Part shown: in pieces, positions 8,687 through 17,329 of the stretch
Layout of the letters: each line of letters begins with the position of its first letter
Position numbering within the stretch: the first letter of the stretch is position 1
Assembly: GCA_029266615.1 (NCBI GenBank)
Contig: JAQSWN010000033.1
Location: forward strand, 1-57,933
From: Polyangiaceae bacterium
GTDB taxonomy: Bacteria > Myxococcota_A > Polyangia > Polyangiales > Polyangiaceae
Direction of reading: 5' to 3'
Length of the DNA stretch: 57,933 bases
Position numbers and translations under genes: made by a program
The notes under the pieces: generated by a model
The model's database searches: none
What the model was told of the DNA's origin: nothing
Seen by the model: the letters and a program-made list of their open reading frames with translations, nothing else

Positions 8687-9546
8687 CAGGTTTCCTTGCT
8701 TCGTGCCGCGAGCGGAAGCGCTTGCCCGCGATGGATGGAGATCGGGGCCGCCGGGATCGTGGGCGAGGACGGAAAGTCCTGCGCGCCGCTGAGCTCGCGG
8801 AGCACGCGCCTTCGCCACAGAGAGAACGCGCTACTCGTGCGGTCGCGGGGGCGCGCCAGGTCGATCGTGAGCTGCGCGCGGATTTGGCCTGGTCGTTCGC
8901 TGAGAACCACGATGCGGTCCGCCAGGTACACCGCCTCCTCGATATCGTGGGTCACGAGCAGGGTCGTCGGCTGCGCGCGGTCGCGCACGTGCCAGAGCTC
9001 CTCCTGGAGGCGGGTCTTCGTGAAGGCGTCCAGGGCTGCGAACGGCTCATCCAAGAGCAGCACGGATGGCTTCCGCACCAGGGCTCGCGCGAGCGCTGCG
9101 CGCTGGGCCATTCCGCCCGACAGTTGGTGCGAGTACGCCCGTGCGAAGCTTTGCAGCCCCATGACCGCGAGCTGCTCTTGAATGAGCCCGCGCTGCTCCG
9201 CCCGCGGCACGTCGCGCAATGCGAAGGCCACGTTTTCGGCCACGGTCAGCCACGGGAAGAGGCGGTGCTCTTGGAAGACCATCGCGCATTCGGCGGCTGG
9301 CCCGTGCACGGAGCGCCCGGCGATGGACACCTCACCTTCGCTCGGCGCTTCGAGGCCGGCTACGAGGCGGAGGAGGGTGCTCTTCCCGCAGCCGCTCTGC
9401 CCGACCAGCGCCACGACCTCTCCGCCGCCGATGTCGACCTCGACGCCGCAGAGTGCGGTGACGTGGTGCCCCTCCGCCGCACGGAATTGCTTCGACACGC
9501 GGCGGAGCCGCACGGCGGTGCTCGAGTGGGAGCTAGCCGAGACCAT
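8686..9546 (-). CDS. ssuB: Sulfonate ABC transporter ATP-binding protein
   Basis: A cytoplasmic ATPase of an SsuABC importer, 286 residues. Walker A is GQSGCGKST (49-57), the Q-loop FQEHRLFPW (91-99), the signature LSGGM (142-146), Walker B LLLDEP (163-168) and the switch histidine H200 in LLVTHD. The C-terminal tail of about 50 residues is Ser/Pro-rich and probably disordered. This is the first gene of the leftward transport operon and diverges from the porin operon across a 247-bp region holding two sigma-54 promoters. ATG 9546 sits only about 4 nt from the predicted transcript start; GTG 9513, just before the ATPase domain, is an alternative. Confidence 0.94.
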   Translation of the reverse strand: MVSASSHSSTAVRLRRVSKQFRAAEGHHVTALCGVEVDIGGGEVVALVGQSGCGKSTLLRLVAGLEAPSEGEVSIAGRSVHGPAAECAMVFQEHRLFPWLTVAENVAFALRDVPRAEQRGLIQEQLAVMGLQSFARAYSHQLSGGMAQRAALARALVRKPSVLLLDEPFAALDAFTKTRLQEELWHVRDRAQPTTLLVTHDIEEAVYLADRIVVLSERPGQIRAQLTIDLARPRDRTSSAFSLWRRRVLRELSGAQDFPSSPTIPAAPISIHRGQALPLAARSKET

Positions 9547-9560
9547 GCGCCGCGCGGCTG

Positions 9561-9576
9561 AGCAAGCTGCGTGCCC
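9561..9576 (-). promoter_or_regulatory. Sigma-54 (-24/-12) promoter of ssuB-ssuA-ssuC
   Basis: The minus strand reads GGGCACGCAGCTTGCT, matching the RpoN consensus TGGCACG-N4-TTGCW at all positions but the first. GG and GC are exactly 10 nt apart. The predicted start is near 9550, 4 nt before the ssuB ATG. Confidence 0.78.
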
Positions 9577-9633
9577 GGGCCGCCGCGGCGCGAATCGTTC
9601 GGCGCGAATGGTTTCGAGGTTGCTGGGAGAACA

Positions 9634-9670
9634 GCAACTGCTGATCGAGTGTTGCTAGAGCAGCAGTTGC
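9634..9670. promoter_or_regulatory. Shared enhancer-like dyad between divergent sigma-54 promoters
   Basis: GCAACTGCTG (9634-9643) and CAGCAGTTGC (9661-9670) form a perfect 10-bp inverted repeat around a 17-bp centre that itself contains GTTGCT. Its centre is about 90 bp from the leftward -12 box and about 78 bp from the rightward one, a suitable position for one activator complex to serve both promoters. Confidence 0.65.
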
Positions 9671-9714
9671 GTCGGACGACGCGACGAAACAGCCGAAATA
9701 CTCGCGTCTCGGGG

Positions 9715-9732
9715 TTGGCATCGCTCCTGCTA
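9715..9732 (+). promoter_or_regulatory. Sigma-54 (-24/-12) promoter of the porin-ssuACB operon
   Basis: TTGGCATCGCTCCTGCTA has GG (9717-9718) and GC (9729-9730) 10 nt apart, with TGGCA in the -24 box. Predicted start is about 9742, giving a leader of about 52 nt before ATG 9794. Confidence 0.72.
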
Positions 9733-9793
9733 ACGCGCCTCGGACGGAGGTCGGCGCCGCGCGCATTCATCGCGGCGCCCCAACAAATTCGAG

Positions 9794-11149
9794 ATGGTTT
9801 TCGGTCGTTCGTTCTTACCTTGCTTCGTCGTCCTCGGTTTCACTGCTAACGCCCACGCTCAAGCTCCTCAGCCGGTCGCTCCGGCGCCAGCGGCTCCGCC
9901 TGCACCTGTCGTAGTTGCGCCGGCACCGGCCGTTGCGCCCGCGCCAGCCCCGGAGCCCACGCCGGCTGCCCAGCCGCCCGTCACGTCTACGACCTTGCCT
10001 CCCGTTGCGGCGGCTGAAGCGAATCCGCCCGGTGCCGTGCCGAAGCCCAACGCGGAGCCGGTGCCAGCAGACGCTCCGCCGCCGGCCAAGGCCGCGGCTC
10101 CGCCCCAGCTCAAGATCGAGGCGGCCAACGGCACCAGCATCCGCTTCGGCGTGTTGTGGCAAGGCCAGTTCGAAGCGCGCGGCAACTCGACGAACGACGA
10201 CGTGACGCGCAACCTCTACCTTCGCCGCTTCGCGCTGTTGATCGGCGGCACGGTGCTGAAGGACTTCGAGTATTTCTTCGACAGCGATTTCGCGGACTTG
10301 TTCAAGGCGCCCACGGGCGAGCAAGGCCTGAAGAATGGGCCGGCTTTCCAAACGAAGGACGCGTTTGCGACGTACCGCGTGTTCGAGGACAAGCTGAAAA
10401 TCGACGCCGGTTTGATGCTACCGGCGGGCACCCACAACTTCCTCCAAGGCGGCGGCTCGCTCTACGGTTGGGACTTCTTCCTCAATACGTTTCGCGCCGG
10501 CAACCTGTTCGGCAGCGTCAACAACCCCTACGGGCGTGATGTCGGCGCGCAGCTGCGCGGTATCGTGCTCGATGGCTTGCTCGAGTACCGCCTCGGCATC
10601 TTCCAAGGAAAGCGCAACACGCCCCCCAATGGTGCCGCGTCTCGTAACGACTTTCGTTATGCGGGCCGCGTTCAGCTCAACTTCTTGGACCCGGAGACGA
10701 ACTACTTCTATGGCGGCAGCTACCTCGGCACCAAGAAGGTGTTCTCCGTCGGCGCCGTGTTCGACTACCAGCACGCAGGCCAGGAATCGTATCGCGCCTT
10801 CGGTGCGGATGCGTTTCTCGACGTTCCGGCTGGTCCCGGTGGCGTCACGGCGCAGGTCAACATCCTCTATCGGGACGGTGGCTCGCGCATCGCGCTGCCC
10901 AGCCAGACGGCCTTCATGGCCGAAGCCGGCTACCGTTTCGACGCCATCAAGCTGAGCCCGATCGGCCGCTTCGAGCGTCGTTGGGGCGATGCGGCCGCTG
11001 GTCGCGAAACGGACGTCGGTGGCGGCGTCGCGTTCTGGCCCTACGGACACAACAGCAACCTCAAGGCCTTCTACACGCGACTCATCCCCGACGCCCCGGT
11101 GGCGGCCTACGACCAATTCAACCTGCAGTGGCAGCTCTACTTCTACTGA
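9794..11149 (+). CDS. OprO/OprP-like porin, probable sulfonate outer-membrane channel
   Basis: A 451-residue outer-membrane beta-barrel protein. The signal peptide ends near AHA-Q (residue 23). An Ala/Pro-rich linker of about 75 residues follows, then a barrel from about residue 105 (LKIEAANGTSIRFGVLWQGQF) with regular alternating aromatic and charged strands. The last residues, LQWQLYFY, form the aromatic C-terminal signal used for barrel insertion. DFEYFFDSDFAD and NLYLRRFALLIGG resemble phosphate-selective porin family members. As first gene of the sigma-54-driven ssuA-ssuC-ssuB operon (28-bp gap), it is inferred to be a substrate-matched channel for anionic sulfonates. The family is fairly sure; selectivity is inference. 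Confidence 0.82.
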   Translation: MVFGRSFLPCFVVLGFTANAHAQAPQPVAPAPAAPPAPVVVAPAPAVAPAPAPEPTPAAQPPVTSTTLPPVAAAEANPPGAVPKPNAEPVPADAPPPAKAAAPPQLKIEAANGTSIRFGVLWQGQFEARGNSTNDDVTRNLYLRRFALLIGGTVLKDFEYFFDSDFADLFKAPTGEQGLKNGPAFQTKDAFATYRVFEDKLKIDAGLMLPAGTHNFLQGGGSLYGWDFFLNTFRAGNLFGSVNNPYGRDVGAQLRGIVLDGLLEYRLGIFQGKRNTPPNGAASRNDFRYAGRVQLNFLDPETNYFYGGSYLGTKKVFSVGAVFDYQHAGQESYRAFGADAFLDVPAGPGGVTAQVNILYRDGGSRIALPSQTAFMAEAGYRFDAIKLSPIGRFERRWGDAAAGRETDVGGGVAFWPYGHNSNLKAFYTRLIPDAPVAAYDQFNLQWQLYFY

Positions 11150-11177
11150 GCGTGTGCTCGGAAACTCTAGCCATTTC

Positions 11178-12206
11178 ATGACCGCACAATTCTCCAAAGC
11201 CTGGTTCGCGCTCCTCGCCGTGCTCCTGGCGCTTCTCACGGGCTGCCAAAAGCAAAGCGACGAGGGCGCGACCAAGCCGGCGCCCAGCGCTGCGCCGGTG
11301 GCGGCCGCCCCTGCACCCAAGCCCAGCAACGTCGTGCGCATCGGCTACCAAAAAATCGGCGCGCCGTTCTTGTTGAAGTCGCGCAGCGTGGAGCTCGACA
11401 AGCACCTAGCGGAGAAGGGCGCCACCGCGGATTGGAAGGAGTTCAAGCACGGTCCTGCCATCCTCGAGGCGATCAAAGCCAAAGAAGTCGACGTCGGCTA
11501 CGTGGGTGAGACGCCACCGGTGTTCGCGCAGGCGGGCGGGGTGGACTTCGTTTACGTCGCAACCGATCCGCCCGCGCCGAAGGCGGAAGCCATCATCGTG
11601 CGCAAAGACTCGCCCCTCAAGAGCCTCAAGGACTTGAAGGGCAAGAAAGTCGCGCTCAACCGCGGCTCCAACGTGCACTACTTGCTGGTGCGGGCGCTGG
11701 AGAGCGCGAAGCTCACGCTCAAGGACATCGAGGTCGTCTACCTGGCGCCGGGCGACGCGCGGCCCGCGTACGACAGTGGCAAGGTCGACGCTTGGGTGAT
11801 CTGGGATCCGTTCCTGGCCGCGGCCGAGAACGCCGGCTCCCGGCAGCTCGCGAACGGTGAAGGCCTCGTGGACAATCGCTTGTTCTACGTCGCGCGGCGG
11901 CAATTCGCGGAAGAGCATCCAGAGCTGCTCCGCACGACGCTGGACGAGTTCAAGAGCTTGAGCGACTGGGAAAGCAAGAACCCAGAGGAGGCTTCCAAGA
12001 TCCTCGCTGCTTCCTCCGGCGTCGCCTACGAGGCGCTGCTCCTCTCCGAGAAGCGTCACGCCTACGGCATCCTTCCGATCAACGACGAGGTGCTGGGAGC
12101 GCAGCAGAAGATCGCAGACTCCTTCCGGAAGCTCGACTTGATTCCCAAGGACATCACGACGCGCGACGCGTTCTTGCCGGCTGCAGTCTACGCCGACCGG
12201 CCATGA
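11178..12206 (+). CDS. ssuA: Sulfonate ABC transporter substrate-binding lipoprotein
   Basis: A 342-residue lipoprotein of the SsuA family. ATG 11178 is chosen because it opens a lipoprotein signal with lipobox LTGC, followed by an Ala/Pro linker. The binding domain runs from VVRIGYQKIG (about residue 55) and carries the GETPPVFAQAGGVDFVYV strand, VALNRGSNVHYLLVRALE and GKVDAWVIWDPFL, all strongly conserved in aliphatic sulfonate binders. It is the closest relative in the window of the C-terminal domains of activators A and B. Its stop overlaps the ssuC start (ATGA). Confidence 0.95.
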   Translation: MTAQFSKAWFALLAVLLALLTGCQKQSDEGATKPAPSAAPVAAAPAPKPSNVVRIGYQKIGAPFLLKSRSVELDKHLAEKGATADWKEFKHGPAILEAIKAKEVDVGYVGETPPVFAQAGGVDFVYVATDPPAPKAEAIIVRKDSPLKSLKDLKGKKVALNRGSNVHYLLVRALESAKLTLKDIEVVYLAPGDARPAYDSGKVDAWVIWDPFLAAAENAGSRQLANGEGLVDNRLFYVARRQFAEEHPELLRTTLDEFKSLSDWESKNPEEASKILAASSGVAYEALLLSEKRHAYGILPINDEVLGAQQKIADSFRKLDLIPKDITTRDAFLPAAVYADRP

Positions 12207-13006
12207 GCCGACGGGCGGCCTTCGAGCGGGCGCGCCGCCGCGCACGGCCGGTGCTGCCCTGGGTGGCGCCGGTCGGGCTCGTGCTGCTGTGGCAGCTCTC
12301 GTCGACCCGCGGCTGGATTTCCGCAGATCTGGCCCCCGCGCCGCTGGACGTACTGCGCGCGGCGGTCAACGCGACGGAGAAGCAGCAGCTCCTCACCCAC
12401 GTGCTGGTGAGCGCGGGTCGCGCCGGGCTGGGCACCCTCATCGGCTCCGCGATCGGCTTGACGTTGGGGCTCGCTACCGGGCTCTCTCGGCCGCTGCAGC
12501 TGTTGCTGGACGGACCGCTGCAGATGATGCGAGCCATACCGGCGCTCGCGCTCGTGCCGCTCGTCATCCTTTGGTTCGGATTGGGAGAGACCGCCAAGGT
12601 CTTCATCGTGGTGGTCACGGTGGTCTTCCCGGTCTACCTGAATACGTTCCACGGCGTGCGCAGCGTGGACCCCCAGCTCATCGAGATGGCGCGGGTCTAC
12701 GACGTGCGCGGGTTCGCGCTCTACCGCGAGGTGATTTTGCCGGGCGCGCTACCATCCGTGCTCGTCGGTTTGCGCTTTGCGCTCGGCATGTCGTGGCTCG
12801 TCATCATCATTGCCGAGACGCTCGGCGCGACGAGCGGGCTCGGCTACCTGGCGGGTAATGCGCGAGACTTCATGCAGATGGACATGCTGGTGCTCACCAT
12901 CGTGCTCTGGGGCATGCTCGGCAAAGGGGCGGACATCCTCGCAAGGAGCCTCGAAAGCTGGCTCTTGCCTTGGCAACCCAAAGCGCAACGGATGAGCGCG
13001 GATTAG
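12203..13006 (+). CDS. ssuC: Sulfonate ABC transporter permease
   Basis: A 267-residue SsuC-family inner-membrane permease. After an Arg-rich N-terminus (SRRAAFERARRRARPV), the first membrane segment is VAPVGLVLLWQL. LQMMRAIPALALVPLVILWFGLGETAKVFIV and the ATPase-docking loop LPGALPSVLVGLRFALGMSWLV are diagnostic. Its start overlaps the ssuA stop by 4 bp, and ssuB follows 7 bp downstream, consistent with stoichiometric expression. Confidence 0.95.
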   Translation: MSRRAAFERARRRARPVLPWVAPVGLVLLWQLSSTRGWISADLAPAPLDVLRAAVNATEKQQLLTHVLVSAGRAGLGTLIGSAIGLTLGLATGLSRPLQLLLDGPLQMMRAIPALALVPLVILWFGLGETAKVFIVVVTVVFPVYLNTFHGVRSVDPQLIEMARVYDVRGFALYREVILPGALPSVLVGLRFALGMSWLVIIIAETLGATSGLGYLAGNARDFMQMDMLVLTIVLWGMLGKGADILARSLESWLLPWQPKAQRMSAD

Positions 13007-13013
13007 GCTACAT

Positions 13014-13838
13014 ATGGCGAAGTTTAGAGCTCCTTGCGGTGCGTCGGTCGTTTTGGAGGGCCTGTCGAAGAGCTTTGGGGAGCGGCAGGTGCTGGCCGAT
13101 GTGCAGCTCCACATTCCCCCCGGCCAATTCGTGGCCGTGGTCGGCCGCAGCGGCTCCGGCAAGAGCACCTTGCTGCGCCTGCTGTGCAGCTTGGAAGAGC
13201 CGACGAGCGGCAGCGCTCGCGTCGTCGACGCCCAGGGGCGGGACGCGCGGGACCAGGTGCGCGTGGTGTTCCAAGAACCGCGCCTCTTGCCGTGGAAGAC
13301 GCTACTCGCCAACGTGGGTATCGGCAGCGGCGGTAAGAACGACTCGCTCGGACGCCAAGTGCTCGCCTCCGTCGGCCTTGGGGATCGCTTGAACGACTAC
13401 CCGGGCGTCCTTTCCGGCGGCCAAAAGCAGCGCGTCGCACTCGCCCGCGCCCTCGTGCACGAGCCTTGCGTCATGCTGCTAGACGAGCCGTTCGGTGCCC
13501 TGGACGCGCTCACCCGCATCGAAGCGCAGCGCTTGGTCGAAGAGTTGTGGGCCGAGCGCGGCTTCACGGCGCTGCTCGTCACTCACGACGTGACGGAGGC
13601 GGTGCTGCTCGCCGATCGGGTGCTGTTGATCGAGGACGGACGAATCGCGGAAAGCTTCGACGTTTCCGTGCCCCGGCCGCGGAGGCGCGACAACGCGGAG
13701 CTCGCCAAGATCGCGGCCACGGTTTTGGACCGCATCTTCAGCGGCGGCTCGGAGGGCAGAGCCGCGGCGCCCCCGAGTGGCCCGCGTGAAAAGCCGAGCT
13801 CGAGCACGACCATTGCCGCCCTCCAGGCCGGCGTTTGA
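13014..13838 (+). CDS. ssuB: Sulfonate ABC transporter ATP-binding protein
   Basis: The ATPase of the rightward transporter, 274 residues. Walker A GRSGSGKST (44-52), signature LSGGQ (133-137), Walker B MLLDEP (154-159) and a THD switch are intact. The spacer between Walker A and signature is shorter than in the ssuB at 8686, as in classical E. coli SsuB (about 255 residues). The C-terminal 30 residues are Ser/Pro-rich. Its end overlaps the start of the Rieske oxygenase gene by 4 bp, tying uptake and desulfonation into one transcript. Confidence 0.94.
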   Translation: MAKFRAPCGASVVLEGLSKSFGERQVLADVQLHIPPGQFVAVVGRSGSGKSTLLRLLCSLEEPTSGSARVVDAQGRDARDQVRVVFQEPRLLPWKTLLANVGIGSGGKNDSLGRQVLASVGLGDRLNDYPGVLSGGQKQRVALARALVHEPCVMLLDEPFGALDALTRIEAQRLVEELWAERGFTALLVTHDVTEAVLLADRVLLIEDGRIAESFDVSVPRPRRRDNAELAKIAATVLDRIFSGGSEGRAAAPPSGPREKPSSSTTIAALQAGV

Positions 13839-15139
13839 CGACGAGTGAGGAGAACACCATGAGCGCAGAGACCACAGGGAGCTGGCGCACCCGGCGAGGC
13901 GGTTCGAACCTGCCGTTCGTCGATAGCCGCATTTACTCCGAACGAGGCATCTTCGAGGAAGAGCGGACGAAGATCTGGCGCAAGAGCTGGCTGCTCGTCG
14001 CTCACGAAAGCGAGCTCTCGGAGCCGCTGGACTTTCGCACCACGAGCATCGCACGGGAGCCGGTCGCGATCGTGCGCGGCGAAGACGGCGTCGTGCGCGC
14101 GTTCTTGAATGTCTGTCCCCACCGCGGCGCCATTCTGCTACGCGAGCCCGCGGGGAACCTCAAGCAGGCGAGCCCTTCCGGCAGCCCCAAACGCATCACT
14201 TGCATGTTTCACGCATGGCAGTTCGATGCCAAGGGGCACTGCCTCTCTATTCCTCGGCGGAACGCGGGCTACCAAGACCGCCTGGAGTGCAGCGACGCAG
14301 GGCTGCATCAGCTTTCCTGCGAAGTCGCCTACGGCGGCTTCATTTGGGTCCACTTGGAGGCGAACCCGGTGCCGCTACGCGAGTACATGGGGAAAGCGTT
14401 CGACGACCTCGTCCCGCACCTAGAGGCCGAGCCCCTGGAGGTGTTTCACCACCACAAGGCGATAATCTCGACCAACTACAAGCTCTGGCACGAGACGAAC
14501 AGCGAGTTTTACCACGACTACATGCATCACTTCAATCGAGTGACGAGCATGCAGCAAGCGGGTTACCACGACCGGCACTACGAGGCGTTTCCGTACGGGC
14601 ACGCGACCGTGAGCTCGATGGAGGTGAAGTACACCGCCTACGAGCACGAGCAGGTGAACCTCGCTCAGTCGCGCGACCTTTCGTTCCCGCTCCTGGAGCG
14701 GAACGGCTGGAAGCTCCTCGACTTGTTTCCAGGTATCACCCTGAACCTTCGAGGCTCGGCCTTGCGTATCGACACCGCGACCCCGCTCTCGGAAGATCGC
14801 GTGCTGATCGAGTTTCGCGGTGTCGGCCTCAAGCGCGACACGGCGGAAGAGCGGGAGCGGCGAGTGCGCGACCACAACACCATTTGGGGACCGTTCGGGC
14901 GCAATCTTCCGGAAGACCTGCTGGGCGTGACGAACCAGACCCTCGGCATGTGGCCGGGCTCGGAGGGGCTGCACGTGCTGCACGGTCGCCAAGAAAACGC
15001 GCGCATTCACGACGAAATTGGGCTTCGTCATTACTACGAAGAGTGGTCGAAGCGGCTGGGGCGCGCGGCGAGTGATCCGTACGGCGCCTCGGTTCCGACC
15101 GCGGTGCCGACGCCGCTTCGCGCCGGGAGCGCGCGGTGA
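13835..15139 (+). CDS. Rieske non-heme iron oxygenase, alpha (large) subunit
   Basis: A 434-residue ring-hydroxylating dioxygenase alpha subunit. The Rieske [2Fe-2S] ligands are Cys94/His96 (CPHRG) and Cys123/His126 (CMFHAW). The mononuclear iron site is in EFYHDYMHH: Glu224-x2-His227-x4-His232 fits the D/E-x2-H-x4-H pattern. The N-terminal 20 residues may not be translated, since ATG 13859 is an alternative start. It follows ssuB directly and precedes the beta subunit, with a GTGA overlap at 15136. In this operon a role in desulfonating an aromatic or other sulfonate is inferred. No cognate ferredoxin reductase gene is present. Confidence 0.93.
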   Translation: MTTSEENTMSAETTGSWRTRRGGSNLPFVDSRIYSERGIFEEERTKIWRKSWLLVAHESELSEPLDFRTTSIAREPVAIVRGEDGVVRAFLNVCPHRGAILLREPAGNLKQASPSGSPKRITCMFHAWQFDAKGHCLSIPRRNAGYQDRLECSDAGLHQLSCEVAYGGFIWVHLEANPVPLREYMGKAFDDLVPHLEAEPLEVFHHHKAIISTNYKLWHETNSEFYHDYMHHFNRVTSMQQAGYHDRHYEAFPYGHATVSSMEVKYTAYEHEQVNLAQSRDLSFPLLERNGWKLLDLFPGITLNLRGSALRIDTATPLSEDRVLIEFRGVGLKRDTAEERERRVRDHNTIWGPFGRNLPEDLLGVTNQTLGMWPGSEGLHVLHGRQENARIHDEIGLRHYYEEWSKRLGRAASDPYGASVPTAVPTPLRAGSAR

Positions 15140-15624
15140 GCCACGCGGAGCTCCGGGCCGCGCTCTCCAACGTCATCGCGGAGGGCGCGCTCTTACTAGA
15201 CGAACGCCGCTTCGGCGAGTGGATTGACCTCACCGCTTCCGCCTTTCGTTACCGTATCCAGGCGTACAGCCACGACATCCGCCGGGACATGACGTGGCTC
15301 GACCACGACCGCAACGGCATGATCGCGCTCATCGAGCTGTTGCCCAAGCATCACGTCGACGGCGGAGATTGGCTGCGGCAGGTCGGCGTGGGCAAAGTCA
15401 CCGCCGAGGGAGATGGCACGGCGAGCGCGGTAAGCTCGCTGGCCGTCTTTCATACGGCGCGGGACATCGGCGACGCGCATGTCGACGGCGGCAGCTCCCG
15501 GCTCCTACTCGTGGGGCGCTACCACGACCGTTTCGTCGAAGAAGACGGGCGCTGGCTGCTGACGGAGCGCGTCGTGCGGCTGCAAACGAGGCAGCTCGGC
15601 GTCGGCTCCCACTTATTTCCCTGA
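15136..15624 (+). CDS. Ring-hydroxylating dioxygenase beta (small) subunit
   Basis: A 162-residue SnoaL/NTF2-fold protein typical of Rieske dioxygenase beta subunits, with an acidic N-terminal helix (LLLDERRFGEWIDL), a RRDMTWLDHDRNGMIALIELL segment and a beta-sheet ending in GRWLLTERVVRLQ. Beta subunits have a structural role in alpha3beta3 oxygenases. It starts at GTG 15136 inside the alpha-subunit stop, indicating coupling. Confidence 0.87.
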   Translation: MSHAELRAALSNVIAEGALLLDERRFGEWIDLTASAFRYRIQAYSHDIRRDMTWLDHDRNGMIALIELLPKHHVDGGDWLRQVGVGKVTAEGDGTASAVSSLAVFHTARDIGDAHVDGGSSRLLLVGRYHDRFVEEDGRWLLTERVVRLQTRQLGVGSHLFP

Positions 15625-15669
15625 CTTTCGTTGATGGTGCTTTGCGCCGTCTGGCCGCAGAAAGGTTTC

Positions 15670-16836
15670 ATGAGCTTTCAGGAGATTTTCGCGAGGGCCG
15701 AACGACTCGGCCAGAGCCTGGGCGAGACGGCGCTGGAGCGGGATCGCGAAGGGGGGACCGCGAAGCGAGAGCGAGACCAAATCCGCGCGAGCGGCCTACT
15801 CGCGAGCTCGATTCCGACTGATTACGGCGGTTACGGTGCGAGCTGGCTCGAAGTCATGCAGCTGGTCCGCCTGATTTCCGGAGCCGACAGCTCGCTCGGG
15901 CATCTGTTCGGTTTTCACCATTTGCTGGTCGCCACGGTTCGGCTCTTCGGCGCTCGTGACCAATGGGAAGCGGCGTACCGCGAGACCGCGAGCCAAAGTC
16001 TGTTTTGGGGCAACGCCCTGAATCCGCTCGATCCAGGCACGACCCTCACCCGGAGCGACGCCGGTCTGTCGATCAGCGGCAAGAAGAGCTTCTGCTCGGG
16101 CGCGCGGGACTCCGACCGCCTCATCGTCTCCGCGAACGATCCGGCGACGGGCAAGCTCCTCGTCGCCGCCATTCCTTCGACCCGCGCTGGTATTCGTTAC
16201 AACCAAGATTGGGACAACCTCGGCCAGCGCCAGACAGACAGCGGCAGCGTGGAGCTCGACGGCGTGGTGATCCAGGACTCCGAGCTGCTCACGACACCGG
16301 GCCCACTCGGGAGCCCCTTCGCTTCGCTCCGCCCCTGCATCGCGCAGCTCGTTCTGGGCAACGTGTACTTGGGCATTGCTCAAGGCGCGCTCGCTATCGC
16401 CAAGCCGTACACGCATACCCAGCGCCGCGCTTGGCCAGCTTCTGGCGCGAGTAGCGCCAGCGAGGATCCATACGTGCTCGCGCGTTACGGCGAATTTTAC
16501 CTGCAGGTCGAGTCGGCGCGCCTGCTCGCCGACGCCGCCGCCAGCGCGCTGGACGCGGCATGGAACGCTAAGGAATCCGTCACTCCCGAAGCGAGGGGAC
16601 GCGCGGCGGTCGCGATTGCGGCTACGAAAGTGGCGACCACGCGGGCGAGCTTGGACATTTCGACGCGCATCTTCGACGTGATGGGCGCGCGGTCCACGAC
16701 CGCCAAGCTGCGGCTTGACCGCTTTTTTCGTAACGCCCGCACCCACACCCTGCACGACCCGGTGGACTATAAGCTCAAAGAGCTCGGGGAGTGGGAGCTC
16801 TCGGGCAAGCTTCCCGTGCCGTCCTTCTATTCGTAG
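15670..16836 (+). CDS. Acyl-CoA dehydrogenase-fold flavin monooxygenase (DszC/SfnC-like)
   Basis: A 388-residue protein of the DszC-like branch of the acyl-CoA dehydrogenase fold, whose members oxygenate organosulfur compounds with FMNH2. Characteristic pieces are IPTDYGGYGASW, ADSSLGHLFGFHH, LSISGKKSFCSGARDSDRLIVSA, WDNLGQRQTDSGSVELDGV, RTHTLHDPVDYKLKELGEW and the C-terminal PVPSFYS. ATG 15670 is preceded by AGAAAGG at a proper distance, so it is preferred over the upstream in-frame start at 15631. It ends the porin-to-oxygenase operon, 45 bp after the beta subunit. Substrate unknown; sulfones, sulfonates or thioethers are candidates. Like SsuD it would need an external flavin reductase. Confidence 0.88.
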   Translation: MSFQEIFARAERLGQSLGETALERDREGGTAKRERDQIRASGLLASSIPTDYGGYGASWLEVMQLVRLISGADSSLGHLFGFHHLLVATVRLFGARDQWEAAYRETASQSLFWGNALNPLDPGTTLTRSDAGLSISGKKSFCSGARDSDRLIVSANDPATGKLLVAAIPSTRAGIRYNQDWDNLGQRQTDSGSVELDGVVIQDSELLTTPGPLGSPFASLRPCIAQLVLGNVYLGIAQGALAIAKPYTHTQRRAWPASGASSASEDPYVLARYGEFYLQVESARLLADAAASALDAAWNAKESVTPEARGRAAVAIAATKVATTRASLDISTRIFDVMGARSTTAKLRLDRFFRNARTHTLHDPVDYKLKELGEWELSGKLPVPSFYS

Positions 16837-16882
16837 CCTAGAGGCCGGCGCCGACCTGTGACGATGCGCAGGGCCAGGGGGA

Positions 16883-17329
16883 CTAGCCGAGCGAGGACAG
16901 CACCTCGGCCGCATGCCCTTCTGGCTTCACGCTCGGGAAAACCCGGGCAACCTTGCCGTCGCGAATGATGAAGGTCGTACGCAGGATGCCGAAGCTCCCC
17001 GGCTTCCGTTCCGCCCACACCCCGAACGCGTCCGCCACCTGGTGACCGACGTCCGAAAGGAGCGGGAAGTTCAGCGCGTACTTGTCGCGGAAGGCTTGAT
17101 GGCTCGCCACGTCGTCCGGGCTGATGCCGAACACGAACGCGCGCTCCTCGAACGCTGCCTTCGCGTCGCGGAACTCTTTGCACTCGATCGTGCAACCGGG
17201 TGTGTCGTCCTTCGGATAGAAGAAGAGCACGATCGGTTTGCCCTGCAGGGATCCGGACGAAACGCGCTCACCCGTGTCCGTCTCGAGGTCGAAGGAAGGT
17301 GCGTCGTCGCCTGCATTGAGGATTGCCAT
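16883..17329 (-). CDS. bcp: Thioredoxin-dependent peroxiredoxin, Bcp/PrxQ type
   Basis: A cytoplasmic thiol peroxidase of 148 residues. The peroxidatic cysteine is in DDTPGCTIEC; the second Cys follows four residues later, one less than the C-x4-C of E. coli Bcp. Further family features are IVLFFYPKDDTPGC, FGISPDDVASHQAFRDKY and the FIIRDGKVARVF strand. ATG 17329 gives the standard Bcp N-terminus (AILNAGDDAPSFDLETDTG); longer starts to 17386 add unrelated sequence. It is convergent with the DszC-like gene and lies just outside the sulfonate operon. Confidence 0.92.
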   Translation of the reverse strand: MAILNAGDDAPSFDLETDTGERVSSGSLQGKPIVLFFYPKDDTPGCTIECKEFRDAKAAFEERAFVFGISPDDVASHQAFRDKYALNFPLLSDVGHQVADAFGVWAERKPGSFGILRTTFIIRDGKVARVFPSVKPEGHAAEVLSSLG

